From contig CP136064.1 of the NCBI GenBank assembly GCA_032622095.1, positions 184,060,209-184,124,208 of the forward strand: DNA of 64,000 bases, given 5' to 3'. A program made the position numbers and the translations under genes. Source of the stretch: Siphonodentalium dalli. Its lineage: Eukaryota > Mollusca > Scaphopoda > Gadilida > Siphonodentaliidae. Shown here one piece after another: positions 50,201-55,187 of this stretch (positions within the stretch are counted from its first letter, which is position 1; each line of letters opens with the position of its first letter). The notes under the pieces were generated by a model. That model was not told the origin of the DNA. It was given only the letters and a program-made list of their open reading frames with translations, and did no database searches.

Positions 50201-53200
50201 TCACAAACCCTGCAACTATTAATTCCGAATCGGCTTCACAGGGTTGAAGCGGCCATGACGGCACTGGCACGTGACCATGTTTACGCCTGTCAATCACAAC
50301 TAATTTCAGATTTATATTTAGTGCAGTGTGACGTAATTTGGTGGAAGCCCACAACTGTTCAGAAATGAAAAGTTGATGGGAATGCAATAGACTCAGTATC
50401 AGTATGAATCTGAGTGTATGTTTACATAGACTGGTTGTCACTGTATCTATGAATTAATTCAGCCTCGTTGTAGGGATCAAGTTGCTCATTGCCCAAATGG
50501 TAACCATCCTGATTCATGCAATTAGGAAGGGTAAATTACCTACTTTCTCTTTCTCATTGATGAAATTGATGTCACTCTTGGAAATAAATGTTGAGAAATT
50601 GAATTCTTGAGTGTTGTTTGAAAGCATTTGATGAGTTTTGGACCCAAAAGTATGTTTTTCATACATTCAGTGCTCACATTCATCATGAGAACAGTATTAA
50701 AATTTACCAGTAGTAGATGCACCTATACCGGTATGCAACTGCATATGTTTACCAATCCAATTACTGTTATGTTTTTTACAAGATGTTTATGTCATCTACC
50801 AGAATAGGAACAAATTGCAAAACTTGACTGACATTACATGCCGTGACTGACATTACGCGTGACTGACATTACATATTTTAACTCTTGCTAGCGGTCAACT
50901 TAGACATCGAATGATGCCTATTTTGAACAGAGACATTCAGGCTCAGGTATATTGAGTGTATCTAAGATATGGTTATTATATTGTCATGCATTATAGTTTT
51001 ATAACAACAATGGCAGTATTTTCGTGACTGACATTACATATAGTACGTAGATTTCTAAAAAATAATTTTTCCCAAATGGACATCAGGCACAGGAATATAA
51101 ACCCAAGATGTGTTATAGCGTGCATCAACCTATTTAAATACTGAAATACTACAGGCCAATCTAAAATAATTGTTACTTTTCCCTCAATCACTTACAGGTT
51201 ACTTTGGGCATAAATTTTAGTAGCACATGTGGGTTAATAATGGCGTATGCTTTCATCATTAAAATGATGAATATGACAGAGAGAAAATCTGTTTTCAATA
51301 ACTTGAATACCATAACTATCAGATTTTCAAACTCTTTAGTCAATATTCAAGATTTAAAATTTTCACAAATTTCATTCTCCGTCGTGGAATTGCCCTACTT
51401 CAACGTTACATTCTGAGGGTTGAGCCTGGTAATAATCTGAGGATATGTTAGACATGTCAAAAGACGTCACTGAGGGTTAAAGAGTTAAACCACAATACAA
51501 GTTAGTGATTTGGTAATATGGACAAGTTGTCACTGAAAAATAATGATCATCTATGAAGAGAAATAAGAGAGGATGAAAATACAATAGGTTTTATCGAAAA
51601 GGCAAGTATTTATTCCATAAAACGATCTCTGTCAACACCAACACCTGAAAAATTGCGTCAGCAGTGATGAATAGAATGGCATAAAATGTGTAACCTCAGG
51701 CCCAATCTACACTGGTCAGAGATATTCAGGGGAAGTTGAAACAAAACATGTTTATTCCTGCATGTCCAAGAACAGTCAGTACCGTAACATTGTTCTGGTC
51801 ACATGTAATTTGTAAATAAAGGTATCAGATGCTACTGTTGCATTGTGGGCTGGTAGCTGCATGGACTACATGTATGTAAGGGGAATAACTCTAAACCCAT
51901 GGCCATAGCCTAATACATTGAATTTTCACACTGGAGCACATAATACTAGAGCTAGAAAATATCTTTAACACCTAATACATGACATAATAGTCCAGCAAGC
52001 TGCATAATATATTACCAGTTAACGTGTATAAAACCATGCCAATTTTATAATACATGTTAAAACGGCACCTCGAAACAGTGCGCGGAACTGCGCAGAACTA
52101 TACTCGGAAGTGCGCGGTACAAATGAAACAGTTATTATGCACAGGGGCAGGTGGGGGTTGATTTAATACATGAACTATAGTAGTAGACAGTCTTCAGTTG
52201 CGAATTTGTAAGGTTATTTTAACGTTTTAACTTGTATTTGAGAGATAGAGTGAGTGAGTGGTAGAATCTACCGCGCACTGTTTCGAGAAAAGCTTACTGC
52301 GCAATATCTTCCGCGCATTGTTTCACGAAAAGCATACTCGTGGTTTCGGATTAGGGACCACACTTAGCCTACATGTCTTAATTAGTAATAGGCTTAGTAT
52401 AGCGGTAGACTGATTAGAGGTGACAGCTTACTGCATGTCACTGTAGAAAACGTAACTGTGGCTATTAATCCGACATCGCGCATTAAGTTTTCTGGTAACA
52501 ACTGCGCAGTAAGCTTTTCTCGAAACAATGCGCGGAAGATATAGCGCAGTAAACTTTTCTCGAAACAGTGCGCGGTAGATTCTACCACTCACTCTCTCTA
52601 ATAAAACGTTAAAATGATCTTGCAAATTCGTAACTGAAGACCTTCTACTACTATATTTCATTAATATACATGTTTTAAATCAACTCCCCGTGCATAATAA
52701 CTGTTTTGTTTGTACCGCGCAGTTCCGCGCACTTCTGCGCAGTTCCGCGCACTGTTTCGAGGTACCCTGTTAAAAGGGTGTACCGTACTACACTATTTTA
52801 TCACTTTCAAATGGGCGGTTAAAAAAAAAAAAACCCTGCCTGCCTACCTGGAAAATTTTCCCCATGTTATCGGAAACAGACATGGTTTTTTTTTTGGCCT
52901 TACTTAACTTGTTCTCGGTTTGTAGTGTCTTCTCGGTTTGACAAGAGTGTGAACACGTTATTAAATAAGCTTGCTAATTTGCCATATTGGATTTTATGAT
53001 AAAGAAAACTCCCATGCAGCTTTAAAGTATTTTTTCTGTCTATAGTCATAGGGGAGGAGACGGCGCCAAATAAAATGTCTTACTTAAAATTAAAATTTTC
53101 CAGTCGTCGATAATTTAATGATGTTGTTCATGGACTTGCAAAAGTTTGGTACCGGTATGTTTTTATTTTGCTTTCGAGCGTCAAATATGGTTCTATATCA

Positions 53201-54391
53201 TCGTGTCATGAGTAAATGTTCGATCCACGTTCACTTGCTGATTTAAGAAAGTAACACCTCTTTACACAACTCAATGAATTTTGATCACCTATCAGACCCA
53301 TCATGTAGCTAGGACTTAGTTAATTAACACGAAAATAGGCACGGCTCATGCCTTTGTGTTCCGCCAACCGAGAACATGCTTGGCGGCTGCGATGTTTCAA
53401 GTTCTCGGTATACCCATAATAACTACATATATGTCATTTAAAAGGTCAAATATGGTATAATATTCACTTAAGATTGATATATAATGTGGTATAATTTGGA
53501 TTATAAATACACCTATATTGACTCCTTTATGCAGCTAGGTAAGTCCCACCTTAATTATGTTCTGGGTTCAGATTGGGATCATTATATCTGGTTCTGGATG
53601 AATAATTTGGGTCAGTCAGTGATTACTGATAGCCTCAGTGCTCCAATCTTAAGAGATCATGACTGACCCCGAGGTGTGATTGATTGAGTATTCACCCTAA
53701 AAGCATGGAGTTCCCAGCTGATATCTGAACCCAGGTGGGCAAGTTAGTTAATACCTGGACATGCTGTGAATAAGACCTAGCTGCTGCTCTGCAGGGACGA
53801 GGCCGGCCTCATCGTGTGACCAGGGATCTAATCGATTCAACGGCTAATAATGGTCAGCAAATGACCGACGGCTGTAACCAGAAGAAGAAGAAGGGTCACT
53901 CATGACAGGAGTTGGGGTGTTTCTACAAGGTGAGTAGCACAACTTAGATCACCCGTTCTGTGGAGAGATACCCAAAATCTCCATAATACACTATATTGTC
54001 TATAATTGATCATTATTATGACTTAATTATTAATTTTAGACTTGTTCTCGGTAAATACTAATATAGTAGTATCACCCGTAATGTTGTGTCAGGTATGAAA
54101 ATTTTGACCAAAGTTGGGGGGGGGGGGTGAGACACCCACCCCCAAACCCCCACTGTCGCCACGTCTCTGCTTGCATTGTAAGAAATGTGTTTTCATAATC
54201 TCGCCTCTCGGTGCCACGGCCGAAAATTGGAGGACACAACACAGATTAATTCAAAAGAAAAGTGATAAAAATAAAGTCAAAATTGCTTCCAGACTGGCCG
54301 AGACCAGTTATTATTGGAAGATAAAATATCGCACCCCAGTTTCATGTTCAGCATGCAGCCAATCTGGATATAAATCTGAAGAAGAAGACAT
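19443..54391 (-). CDS. PSMB6: 20S proteasome subunit beta-1 (beta type-6), whole gene
   Basis: Six exons (54335-54391, 38625-38692, 37053-37184, 34663-34792, 30782-30926, 19443-19573) join in phase to 221 codons including the stop: a 19-residue propeptide and a 201-residue mature chain. PSMB6 supplies the caspase-like site of the 20S core in cytosol and nucleus. The mature chain begins [20 protein letters not shown] with Thr1 as nucleophile. Asp17, Lys33 and Arg45 (in CCRSGSAAD), the beta-1 S1 pocket marker, are all in place. [14 protein letters not shown] and [10 protein letters not shown] are conserved. Human beta-1 mature length is about 205. No frame break is seen. Introns of 15.6, 1.4, 2.3, 3.7 and 11.2 kb are loaded with transposons. 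The start is the first ATG of exon 1. Confidence 0.96.
19644..19740 (+). mobile_element. tRNA-derived SINE head
   Basis: GGCTCCTCGTGGCTCAGTTGG contains an A-box-like TGGCTCAGTTGG (19656-19667), and GGTTTGAATCC (19711-19721) is a near-consensus B box, 44 bp apart as in RNA polymerase III type-2 promoters. It folds poorly as a true tRNA, so a SINE head is more likely. It lies about 70 bp into PSMB6 intron 5. Confidence 0.55.
19843..19955 (+). mobile_element. Second tRNA-like head (degenerate)
   Basis: A-box-like TGGCCTAGTGGC at 19851-19862 and B-box-like GCAAATTCGAACC at 19937-19949, with an apparent insertion (AACTAAAACAGAACAAAATA) between them. It directly precedes the tandem block at 20000-20520 and may be the head of that composite repeat. 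Confidence 0.45.
19990..20520 (+). repeat. Tandem repeat, ~145-bp unit, 3+ copies
   Basis: Each copy contains TTGAACACTCAAT, AGTGAACATCCATACCAAAT (or ACATTCATACCATA), TTCATTGAGATTCATCAACC (variants), GGTGGAGATATCTG and GACAGAC. The last copy ends in GACGGACAGACGGA runs and CCCCCCCC. It could be the body of a SINE or LINE-derived satellite. Confidence 0.75.
20782..20888. repeat. 107-bp palindrome
   Basis: Arms TACAGTAATGCCC...ATCGACTCCTTAACCACAGC then AGAATTATGG meet the inverse CCATAATTCTGCTGTGGTG ... GGGCATTACTGTA around an AAAAATTA loop. A compact foldback element in PSMB6 intron 5. Confidence 0.85.
21061..21227. repeat. Outer DIRS left inverted terminal repeat
   Basis: Matches the reverse complement of 30133-30300 with few differences, including TCAATCAGCGATCGGATTAG and GTGCAAATCCCGCGCTCTTA. 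The unique tip of this end extends to about 21003. Confidence 0.9.
21297..21384. repeat. Outer DIRS internal complementary region
   Basis: The first half is the inverse of the element's left tip (21003-21066) and the second half is the inverse of the right tip (about 30295-30329). The junction falls near TTATATTTTTCCGCC. It is followed by GAATGCAAGCCCAGGAGGAG, homologous to GAATACGAGCCTAGGAGGTG just past the inner element's complementary region. Confidence 0.9.
21575..21612. repeat. Homopolymer of 38 C
   Basis: An uninterrupted run of 38 cytosines; G-quadruplex potential on the minus strand. The length may be unreliable in assembly. Confidence 0.9.
21660..23210 (-). pseudogene. Decayed, partly duplicated DIRS gag fragments
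   Basis: Read on the minus strand, 22874 to about 21990 gives a near-complete gag N-terminal half similar to the inner element's. It contains [20 protein letters not shown], ...[19 protein letters not shown], then [11 protein letters not shown] ... VDLLYKTS, spread over two frames. A second partial copy of the same proline-rich part ([13 protein letters not shown]) follows at about 21990-21720, and a third piece lies at 23210-22950. Frameshifts and rearranged order show it is dead. Confidence 0.75.
23530..24580. repeat. Degenerate ~270-bp repeat block, ~3 units
   Basis: Loosely repeated words: TGTGTGAYRATACAAAWGCTGTC at about 23732 and 24117, AATAGAAGGARAAGARMCATGT at about 23810 and 24178, and AAATAGAAGGTAGAGAGCCA at 24316. 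Short minus-strand frames here have no recognisable domain. This is the unassigned interior of the outer DIRS element or an older insertion. Confidence 0.45.
25101..25250. repeat. Inner DIRS left inverted terminal repeat
   Basis: Inverse of 29261-29408. It contains smaller inverted words AACTTCCGGTTATACCGGAAGTT and a CACGTG box. Read on the plus strand it includes ATCTATAAATTGG, a TATA-like box, and TTTACAG|GTAAGAATCG, a donor-like sequence. Confidence 0.9.
25309..25400. repeat. Inner DIRS internal complementary region
   Basis: The first part, GTTCAGTGGGTGAGTGTCTT then TTATAAGAAATATC, is the inverse of the left tip (about 24966-25027). The second part, GGATATTTCCTACAAAGACA, then CGTTCCCCACTGAAC, would be the inverse of the lost right tip. 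Confidence 0.88.
25444..26430 (-). CDS. DIRS tyrosine recombinase
   Basis: A 328-codon frame. The N-terminal core-binding part ([48 protein letters not shown]) is followed by the catalytic domain: Arg in [12 protein letters not shown], and the H-x-x-R box in [16 protein letters not shown], then [15 protein letters not shown]. These are the DIRS-type recombinase landmarks; the enzyme would integrate the circular cDNA. The nucleophilic Tyr that normally follows STF by a few residues is not visible here (STFATRDL), which suggests a short in-frame loss and an inactive enzyme; that is from memory of the family pattern. The only nearby Tyr is in SIYRLGP. The frame overlaps the end of the RT frame by 40 bp. 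Confidence 0.92.
   Translation of the reverse strand: MDSITHSRRQSTMKVYQSRWAIYTAWCISKDLDFAKPSRRTFANFLQYLFDHKKLSPITIKGYRSMLSRTFRHAGIKWIGNCHVLSDLMASFSLSRPRSRSLSPQWNLGWVLTFLGGSLFEPLNLCSYTNLTHKTVFLIAFASARRVSEIHALSVSDGCLRISNDVVELLPHPGFLAKNQLPNQYPAVIRIPALPQSADQHLCPVRALKIFLRRSKPRRRGQTRLFLPLTTRFMDISARAIARWIKRTIVMAYEDIAPQYQHLMHIRAHEVRAVASSWAYRNSVALKDIMAAAYWSQPSTFATRDLQTHANSIYRLGPLVAAQQIIHP
26391..27449 (-). CDS. DIRS reverse transcriptase (RNase H lost)
   Basis: A 352-codon frame with the RT signature in order: [34 protein letters not shown] (motif A), [16 protein letters not shown] (motif B), [10 protein letters not shown] (motif C, the catalytic YLDD) and [20 protein letters not shown]. After that the frame shifts near 26545: another frame continues [20 protein letters not shown], the expected family continuation. 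DIRS polymerases normally carry RNase H after RT. Only about 150 bp separate the RT from the recombinase, so RNase H is deleted. It would copy element RNA in the nucleus or cytosol if intact. Confidence 0.93.
   Translation of the reverse strand: MLPTLQEILVPRDPDLLADLGSRTLVASRELLLVVFDTFHPQPVRIPVGGSLSRHAEAWQPLFIHNSWLENVISRGLFLVFDSPPPVTSHPLHTPIPKDPVRARVLHTEILDLLDKQAVEIVEKVSTPGFYSRIFIVPKKNGKFRPVIDLSAHNKFLSPPHFSMDTPAIVRTATQPHSFGVSVDLQDAYSHLLIQHASRRYLRFSYQGIIYQYRTVPFGLNLSPWAFCRTMESVLAYFRRTARSVVMGYLDDLYLNHHDPAVLAQDLDDLLALLSKLGFLINLEKSSLIPSHRLTGIHTSGYAFPNPSESGFASTTQGRDSSSTGTMVSTAGDGGFPEQSWTALLTQGASLL
27340..28214 (-). pseudogene. DIRS gag, C-terminal half (frameshifted)
   Basis: It starts in one frame (about 28214: [35 protein letters not shown]) and continues in another (28053-27340: [20 protein letters not shown], ...[14 protein letters not shown]). 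It ends in a basic tail, [20 protein letters not shown], typical of nucleic-acid-binding gag ends. It overlaps the RT start by about 110 bp. The position between gag N-terminus and RT supports the call; the exact function is by analogy. Confidence 0.75.
28215..29186 (-). pseudogene. DIRS gag, N-terminal half
   Basis: It begins [25 protein letters not shown]: a C-x2-C ... C-x2-C-like cluster that may bind zinc. A Pro/Gly/Ser/Arg-rich part follows ([40 protein letters not shown]) up to 28500. Beyond that the coding sense continues in other frames ([19 protein letters not shown], a stop, then [35 protein letters not shown]). Homologous copies survive in the outer element at 21660-23210. The plus-strand frames across here are shadows. 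Confidence 0.75.
29261..29408. repeat. Inner DIRS right inverted terminal repeat
   Basis: Inverse of 25101-25250 over its full length. Similarity stops at CCGAAGAATCTT, marking the truncated 5' end of the element on the minus strand. Confidence 0.9.
29411..30130. other. Unassigned stretch between the DIRS ends
   Basis: It should be the gag-proximal remainder of the outer DIRS element. A 159-codon minus-strand frame (29579-30058) has no recognisable motif and is not called a gene. No repeat or RNA gene recognised. Confidence 0.4.
30133..30300. repeat. Outer DIRS right inverted terminal repeat
   Basis: Inverse of 21061-21227. The unique tip continues to about 30329 (TTGAAGGGCTTCTCCTTGGC), whose inverse is the second half of the complementary region at 21297-21384. 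Confidence 0.9.
30782..30926 (-). CDS. PSMB6: PSMB6 exon 5
   Basis: Acceptor AACTTTTATAG, donor AAAG|GTAATA; 145 nt, 48 codons plus 1 nt. It reads [48 protein letters not shown]. It carries the conserved GGSGS turn around the catalytic serine and the GMTKEEC segment typical of PSMB6. Confidence 0.96.
31000..33200. other. PSMB6 intron 4 interior, mostly unassigned
   Basis: Contains the second copy of a dispersed repeat (31310-31740) and a TA microsatellite (32146-32222). The rest is AT-rich with no supported gene, RNA gene or long inverted repeat. Confidence 0.5.
32146..32222. repeat. (AT)n microsatellite, ~38 units
   Basis: A 77-bp pure AT dinucleotide run, self-complementary on both strands. 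The two 'YIYIYI' open frames crossing it are artefacts. Confidence 0.97.
33213..33655 (-). mobile_element. MITE family 2 copy, inverted
   Basis: It runs from AAAATGCATATTAAATTACC through GATTCGAGGCAAGGAACCCA and GATCAGATATC to GGGACTATCGAATCGCACTG and AGTACCTAT. It is the same family as 60958-61414, in the same orientation. It lies in PSMB6 intron 4. Confidence 0.7.
33891..33987. repeat. Hairpin with two inverted CCAAT-type arms
   Basis: AGCAGTATGCAGCCAATCAG...CGAGCACG faces CTCACGTTCTGATTGGCTGC ACACTGCT. The loop is about 30 bp of AT. Arms contain GCAGCCAATCAGAA. Confidence 0.75.
34663..34792 (-). CDS. PSMB6: PSMB6 exon 4
   Basis: Acceptor TTTTCACACAG, donor TCAG|GTACTA; 130 nt (1 + 43 codons). 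The first base completes AAA (Lys). It reads [43 protein letters not shown]. The [12 protein letters not shown] segment is strongly conserved in beta-1 subunits. Confidence 0.96.
35370..36540. repeat. Inverted and tandem copies of a 'GGCTGCTGG' repeat
   Basis: Units of roughly 170-230 bp contain AAGATGGCTGCTGGTGGCCA / its inverse GGCCACCAGCAGCCATTTTG, plus AACACCCTGCAACCCGCATT and CACCTCTAGATAGGAGCTAT. Copies run one way at 35.4 and 36.4 kb and the other at 35.5-36.3 kb, so the block is partly palindromic. Lies in PSMB6 intron 3. Confidence 0.75.
37053..37184 (-). CDS. PSMB6: PSMB6 exon 3
   Basis: Acceptor CATTTTTCAG, donor ATAA|GTAAGT; 132 nt (1 + 43 codons + 2). GG + A completes Gly. It reads [43 protein letters not shown]. 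It carries catalytic Lys33 (TDK) and the beta-1 specific Arg45 (CCR). Confidence 0.97.
37200..38600. other. PSMB6 intron 2, nothing further recognised
   Basis: AT-rich intronic sequence. Open frames at 37564-37755 and 37743-37994 are short and unsupported. No repeat family recognised. Confidence 0.5.
38625..38692 (-). CDS. PSMB6: PSMB6 exon 2 (starts at catalytic Thr1)
   Basis: The acceptor AACTTTGTAG is followed directly by ACG, the Thr1 codon: [22 protein letters not shown] + 2 nt, donor CAGG|GTAAAT. 68 nt. It includes Asp17 and the S1-pocket Thr20. The intron falls exactly on the autocatalytic cleavage point. Confidence 0.97.
39714..40885. mobile_element. 1.17-kb TTAA-flanked element, copy 1
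   Basis: The termini are TTAACTCTTTCACTGCC and GGCAGTGAAAGAGTTAA, perfect inverted 17-mers including TTAA. The interior has four or five reiterated modules: TTTCTCAATAACTTTTGTAT, then AGATATTTTCATGAAACTTG-like words, then CACGTGACCAC and ACAAGATGGCCGCC-like words. The right end has a doubled ATTCGACTCAAGTCGCGATC, GGCA. A near-identical copy begins at 62861. Non-coding; a MITE with piggyBac-type target site, in PSMB6 intron 1. Confidence 0.9.
41711..41862. repeat. Hairpin, GGGGCGTGTC arms
   Basis: CAGGGGCGTGTCATTAAAAC on the left and ATTTTAACGACACGCCCCTG on the right form about 20-bp arms separated by about 110 bp. Confidence 0.7.
42363..42383. repeat. Homopolymer of 21 G
   Basis: An uninterrupted G run, potentially G-quadruplex forming. 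Length may be unreliable in assembly. Confidence 0.9.
43297..43716. mobile_element. Likely MITE with AGGTCA(A)GTGACC ends
   Basis: The left AAGGGGGAGGTCAAGTGACC, then AATTTTGAATGGGGAT, is mirrored on the right by ATGCCCATTCAAAATTGGTC and ACATGACCTTCTCCTTA. About 420 bp with about 40-bp inverted ends. Non-coding. Confidence 0.65.
44270..44880 (+). repeat. Tandem repeat, ~245-bp unit, 2.5 copies
   Basis: Units begin near GACCAGGGCACACCGGGCCG (44268), GACCAGGACACACCGAGCCG (44526) and GACCAGGACACAAGCTTTCC (44767). Each holds GTTGGAAATTTCAAACCT-like and GGTTGGAAAATTTCCAACTG-like palindromic words, so every unit can also form small hairpins. Confidence 0.8.
46967..48028 (-). mobile_element. hAT element copy with 8-bp target duplication
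   Basis: The TIRs are TAGGGTCCTGCGAAT and ATTTGCAGGAGCCTA (inverse, two mismatches). A perfect 8-bp duplication, CTTCAAAT, flanks it at 46959-46966 and 48029-48036. Sub-terminal arrays of GAATCGAATATCGAATC-type words occur at both ends (46985-47045 and 47936-48015), a common feature of this kind of hAT element and possibly transposase-binding arrays. A minus-strand frame with a BED-finger-like segment lies inside. 1062 bp, probably internally deleted. Confidence 0.92.
47292..47615 (-). pseudogene. BED zinc finger remnant of hAT transposase
   Basis: A 107-codon minus-strand frame contains [20 protein letters not shown] then [15 protein letters not shown]. The pattern C-x(n)-S-G-T-x2-L-x2-H-L-x4-H matches the second half of a BED-type finger, with one of the paired cysteines replaced by Phe. 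It sits inside a flawless hAT insertion (46967-48028), supporting a transposase N-terminus. The catalytic domain is absent. Confidence 0.65.
48161..51038 (+). repeat. Dispersed 16-bp motif CGTGACTGACATTACA, 9 copies
   Basis: Copies begin at 48161, 48339, 48527, 48550 (AGTGACTGACATTACG), 48711, 50823 (CTTGACTGACATTACA), 50842, 50858 and 51023. All are in the same orientation, with irregular spacing of 16 to about 190 bp in two clusters, and the spacers share no obvious similarity. All lie inside the 4.7-kb TTAA element. A degraded copy may lie near 48853. Confidence 0.9.
52057..52773. mobile_element. TTAA-flanked foldback element with GCGCGG arms
   Basis: A 717-bp element between TTAA sites. 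The left end is ACCTCGAAACAGTGCGCGGA and ACTGCGCAGAA; the right end is the inverse TTCTGCGCAGTTCCGCGCAC, TGTTTCGAGGTACC. The whole left 250 bp is mirrored in the right 250 bp, including ACTCACTC...TAGATTCTACC and CTCGAAACA modules. Open frames on either strand are products of the palindrome. Confidence 0.88.
53490..54010 (+). mobile_element. Likely 3' end of a non-LTR element or SINE with GAA tail
   Basis: It interrupts the right arm of the large inverted repeat. It ends GACGGCTGTAACCAGAAGAA GAAGAAGG, a GAA microsatellite tail as at many LINE/SINE 3' ends, after CTGCAGGGACGAGGCCGGCC. No coding frame of note; exact ends and family unknown. Confidence 0.4.
54335..54391 (-). CDS. PSMB6: PSMB6 exon 1 (start codon and propeptide)
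   Basis: It reads [19 protein letters not shown] and ends ACTGGG|GTGCGA; 57 nt, phase 0. The PDW...TG pattern just before Thr1 matches the PSMB6 propeptide, and Gly at -1 is the residue needed for autocatalytic processing. The propeptide is 19 residues, shorter than the human one (34). ATG is the first in frame. The donor GTGCGA is weak. Confidence 0.9.
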
Positions 54392-54590
54392 TTGAAATGT
54401 TGCTTTTTCGCTTGTCATCATGTTGAAAATATTAGCACGAATATCGCGACGGCGAAGATTTCCATACACTAGGTGAACATTCTAACTTTCGTACTCTAGA
54501 ACTGGGAAGGCGACGTTTTCGTACCTTGCCAGAGAAACACGAACTCGCAAAAGGATTAATGGATTCCAGGCACACACATAACATGCATAA
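54392..54590 (-). promoter_or_regulatory. Putative PSMB6 promoter region
   Basis: Only about 200 bp lie between the PSMB6 start codon and a MITE at 54591, so the core promoter should be here or in the MITE. The segment is locally richer in CpG (TATCGCGACGGCGAAG, AGGCGACGTTTTCGTA) than the surrounding DNA. No TATA box was recognised for the minus strand. Inference from position and composition. Confidence 0.4.
54420..54472 (+). CDS. Possible head-to-head first exon, mitochondrial-type presequence (weak)
   Basis: The ATG lies 28 bp from the PSMB6 start, on the opposite strand. It reads MLKILARISRRRRFPYT + 2 nt and ends CTAG|GTGAAC. The Arg-rich, acid-free amphipathic start resembles a mitochondrial targeting sequence. 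A candidate second exon (55648-55696, donor ATGG|GTGAGT) is in phase but has a poor acceptor. Start codons so close would force overlapping 5' UTRs, so this may be chance. Confidence 0.2.
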
Positions 54591-55021
54591 GGTTACACTG
54601 GTGTAAATGTTTTCCATAGGCCGCAGTGCTAACGTTTTAGCGTATAGTGTTGGCAATATAAATGTTGGGTCAAAAAATTTCTTTAAATCTGAAAAATTGA
54701 CATTTTGGGAAACTTTTTACACAAAAAAATCATGTCTGTCTAGCAGGGAATTCGCCTTTAAATCTTATGTTTTCGTAACTAGTGTCAGAACCGCATAAAA
54801 AAATACAGTCATATTTTAGACCACACCAAAAAATTCAAACTTCACTACAAAGGGTTAATTCCTGTGCCAATGGTTATTTTACCTATGGGAAATCATAGGG
54901 AAGAGGTGTGATGATTTTTTTATGTGAAAAGCACACATGGCTATTGACCAATCAGGGCCCAGTGACTATTTTATTCTCTCCGCTAGATGTCACTCGGAAC
55001 CTTATTTACACCAGTGTAACC
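54591..55021. mobile_element. MITE with GGTTACACTGGTGTAAAT termini
   Basis: Inverted ends GGTTACACTGGTGTAAAT and ATTTACACCAGTGTAACC, each also internally palindromic. A possible 4-bp ATAA duplication lies at 54587-54590 and 55022-55025. 431 bp, non-coding; it sits immediately upstream of PSMB6. Confidence 0.8.
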
Positions 55022-55187
55022 ATAAATAACTGTTTTATACAGTCATTAACAGATATCAAGCTGGTATCGGGGAAAACTTGTACGTATATGAACCCCATAT
55101 GGATGTACATATTTGACCTATAGTTTAACTACCTGGTTACTCCACACAAAAGGAGGTTAGGCCTACTGATATGTGAGTGCAAAGAAG

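Larger units (their letters stand above)
46804..51488. mobile_element. 4.7-kb TTAA-flanked element
   Basis: The ends are perfect 17-bp inverted repeats, TTAACTCTTTAACCCTC and GAGGGTTAAAGAGTTAA, with TTAA nested twice at each end. Sub-terminal words TGACGTCTT and GACGTCA recur at both ends. The interior holds a nested hAT copy (46967-48028) and nine copies of CGTGACTGACATTACA. No piggyBac transposase frame was recognised, so it is probably non-autonomous or decayed. Alternatively two smaller TTAA elements lie in opposite positions. Confidence 0.6.
44994..54090. mobile_element. 9-kb block bounded by inverted repeats
   Basis: 44994-45262 contains AACCGAGAACTACCGAGAAC, TTAATAATTAAGTCATAATA, TATCAATCTTAAGTGAATAG, TGACATATATGTAGTTATTT and CACAAAGGCATGAGCCGTG. 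The inverse of all of these occurs at 53316-53490 and 54014-54085, the right arm being split by about 520 bp of inserted sequence (53490-54010) with a SINE/LINE-like tail. Such arms could be TIRs of a large DNA transposon, or two opposed copies of one repeat. The block lies wholly within PSMB6 intron 1. Confidence 0.5.

Noticed and set aside
48161-51038. CGTGACTGACATTACA copies considered as a CRISPR array
   Set aside because: Spacing is irregular (16 to about 190 bp, then a 2-kb gap), the genome is eukaryotic, and no cas-like genes are present.
52394-52661. Minus-strand frames with repeated RALFREK
   Set aside because: Created by the repeated CTCGAAACAGTGCGCGG modules of the foldback element.
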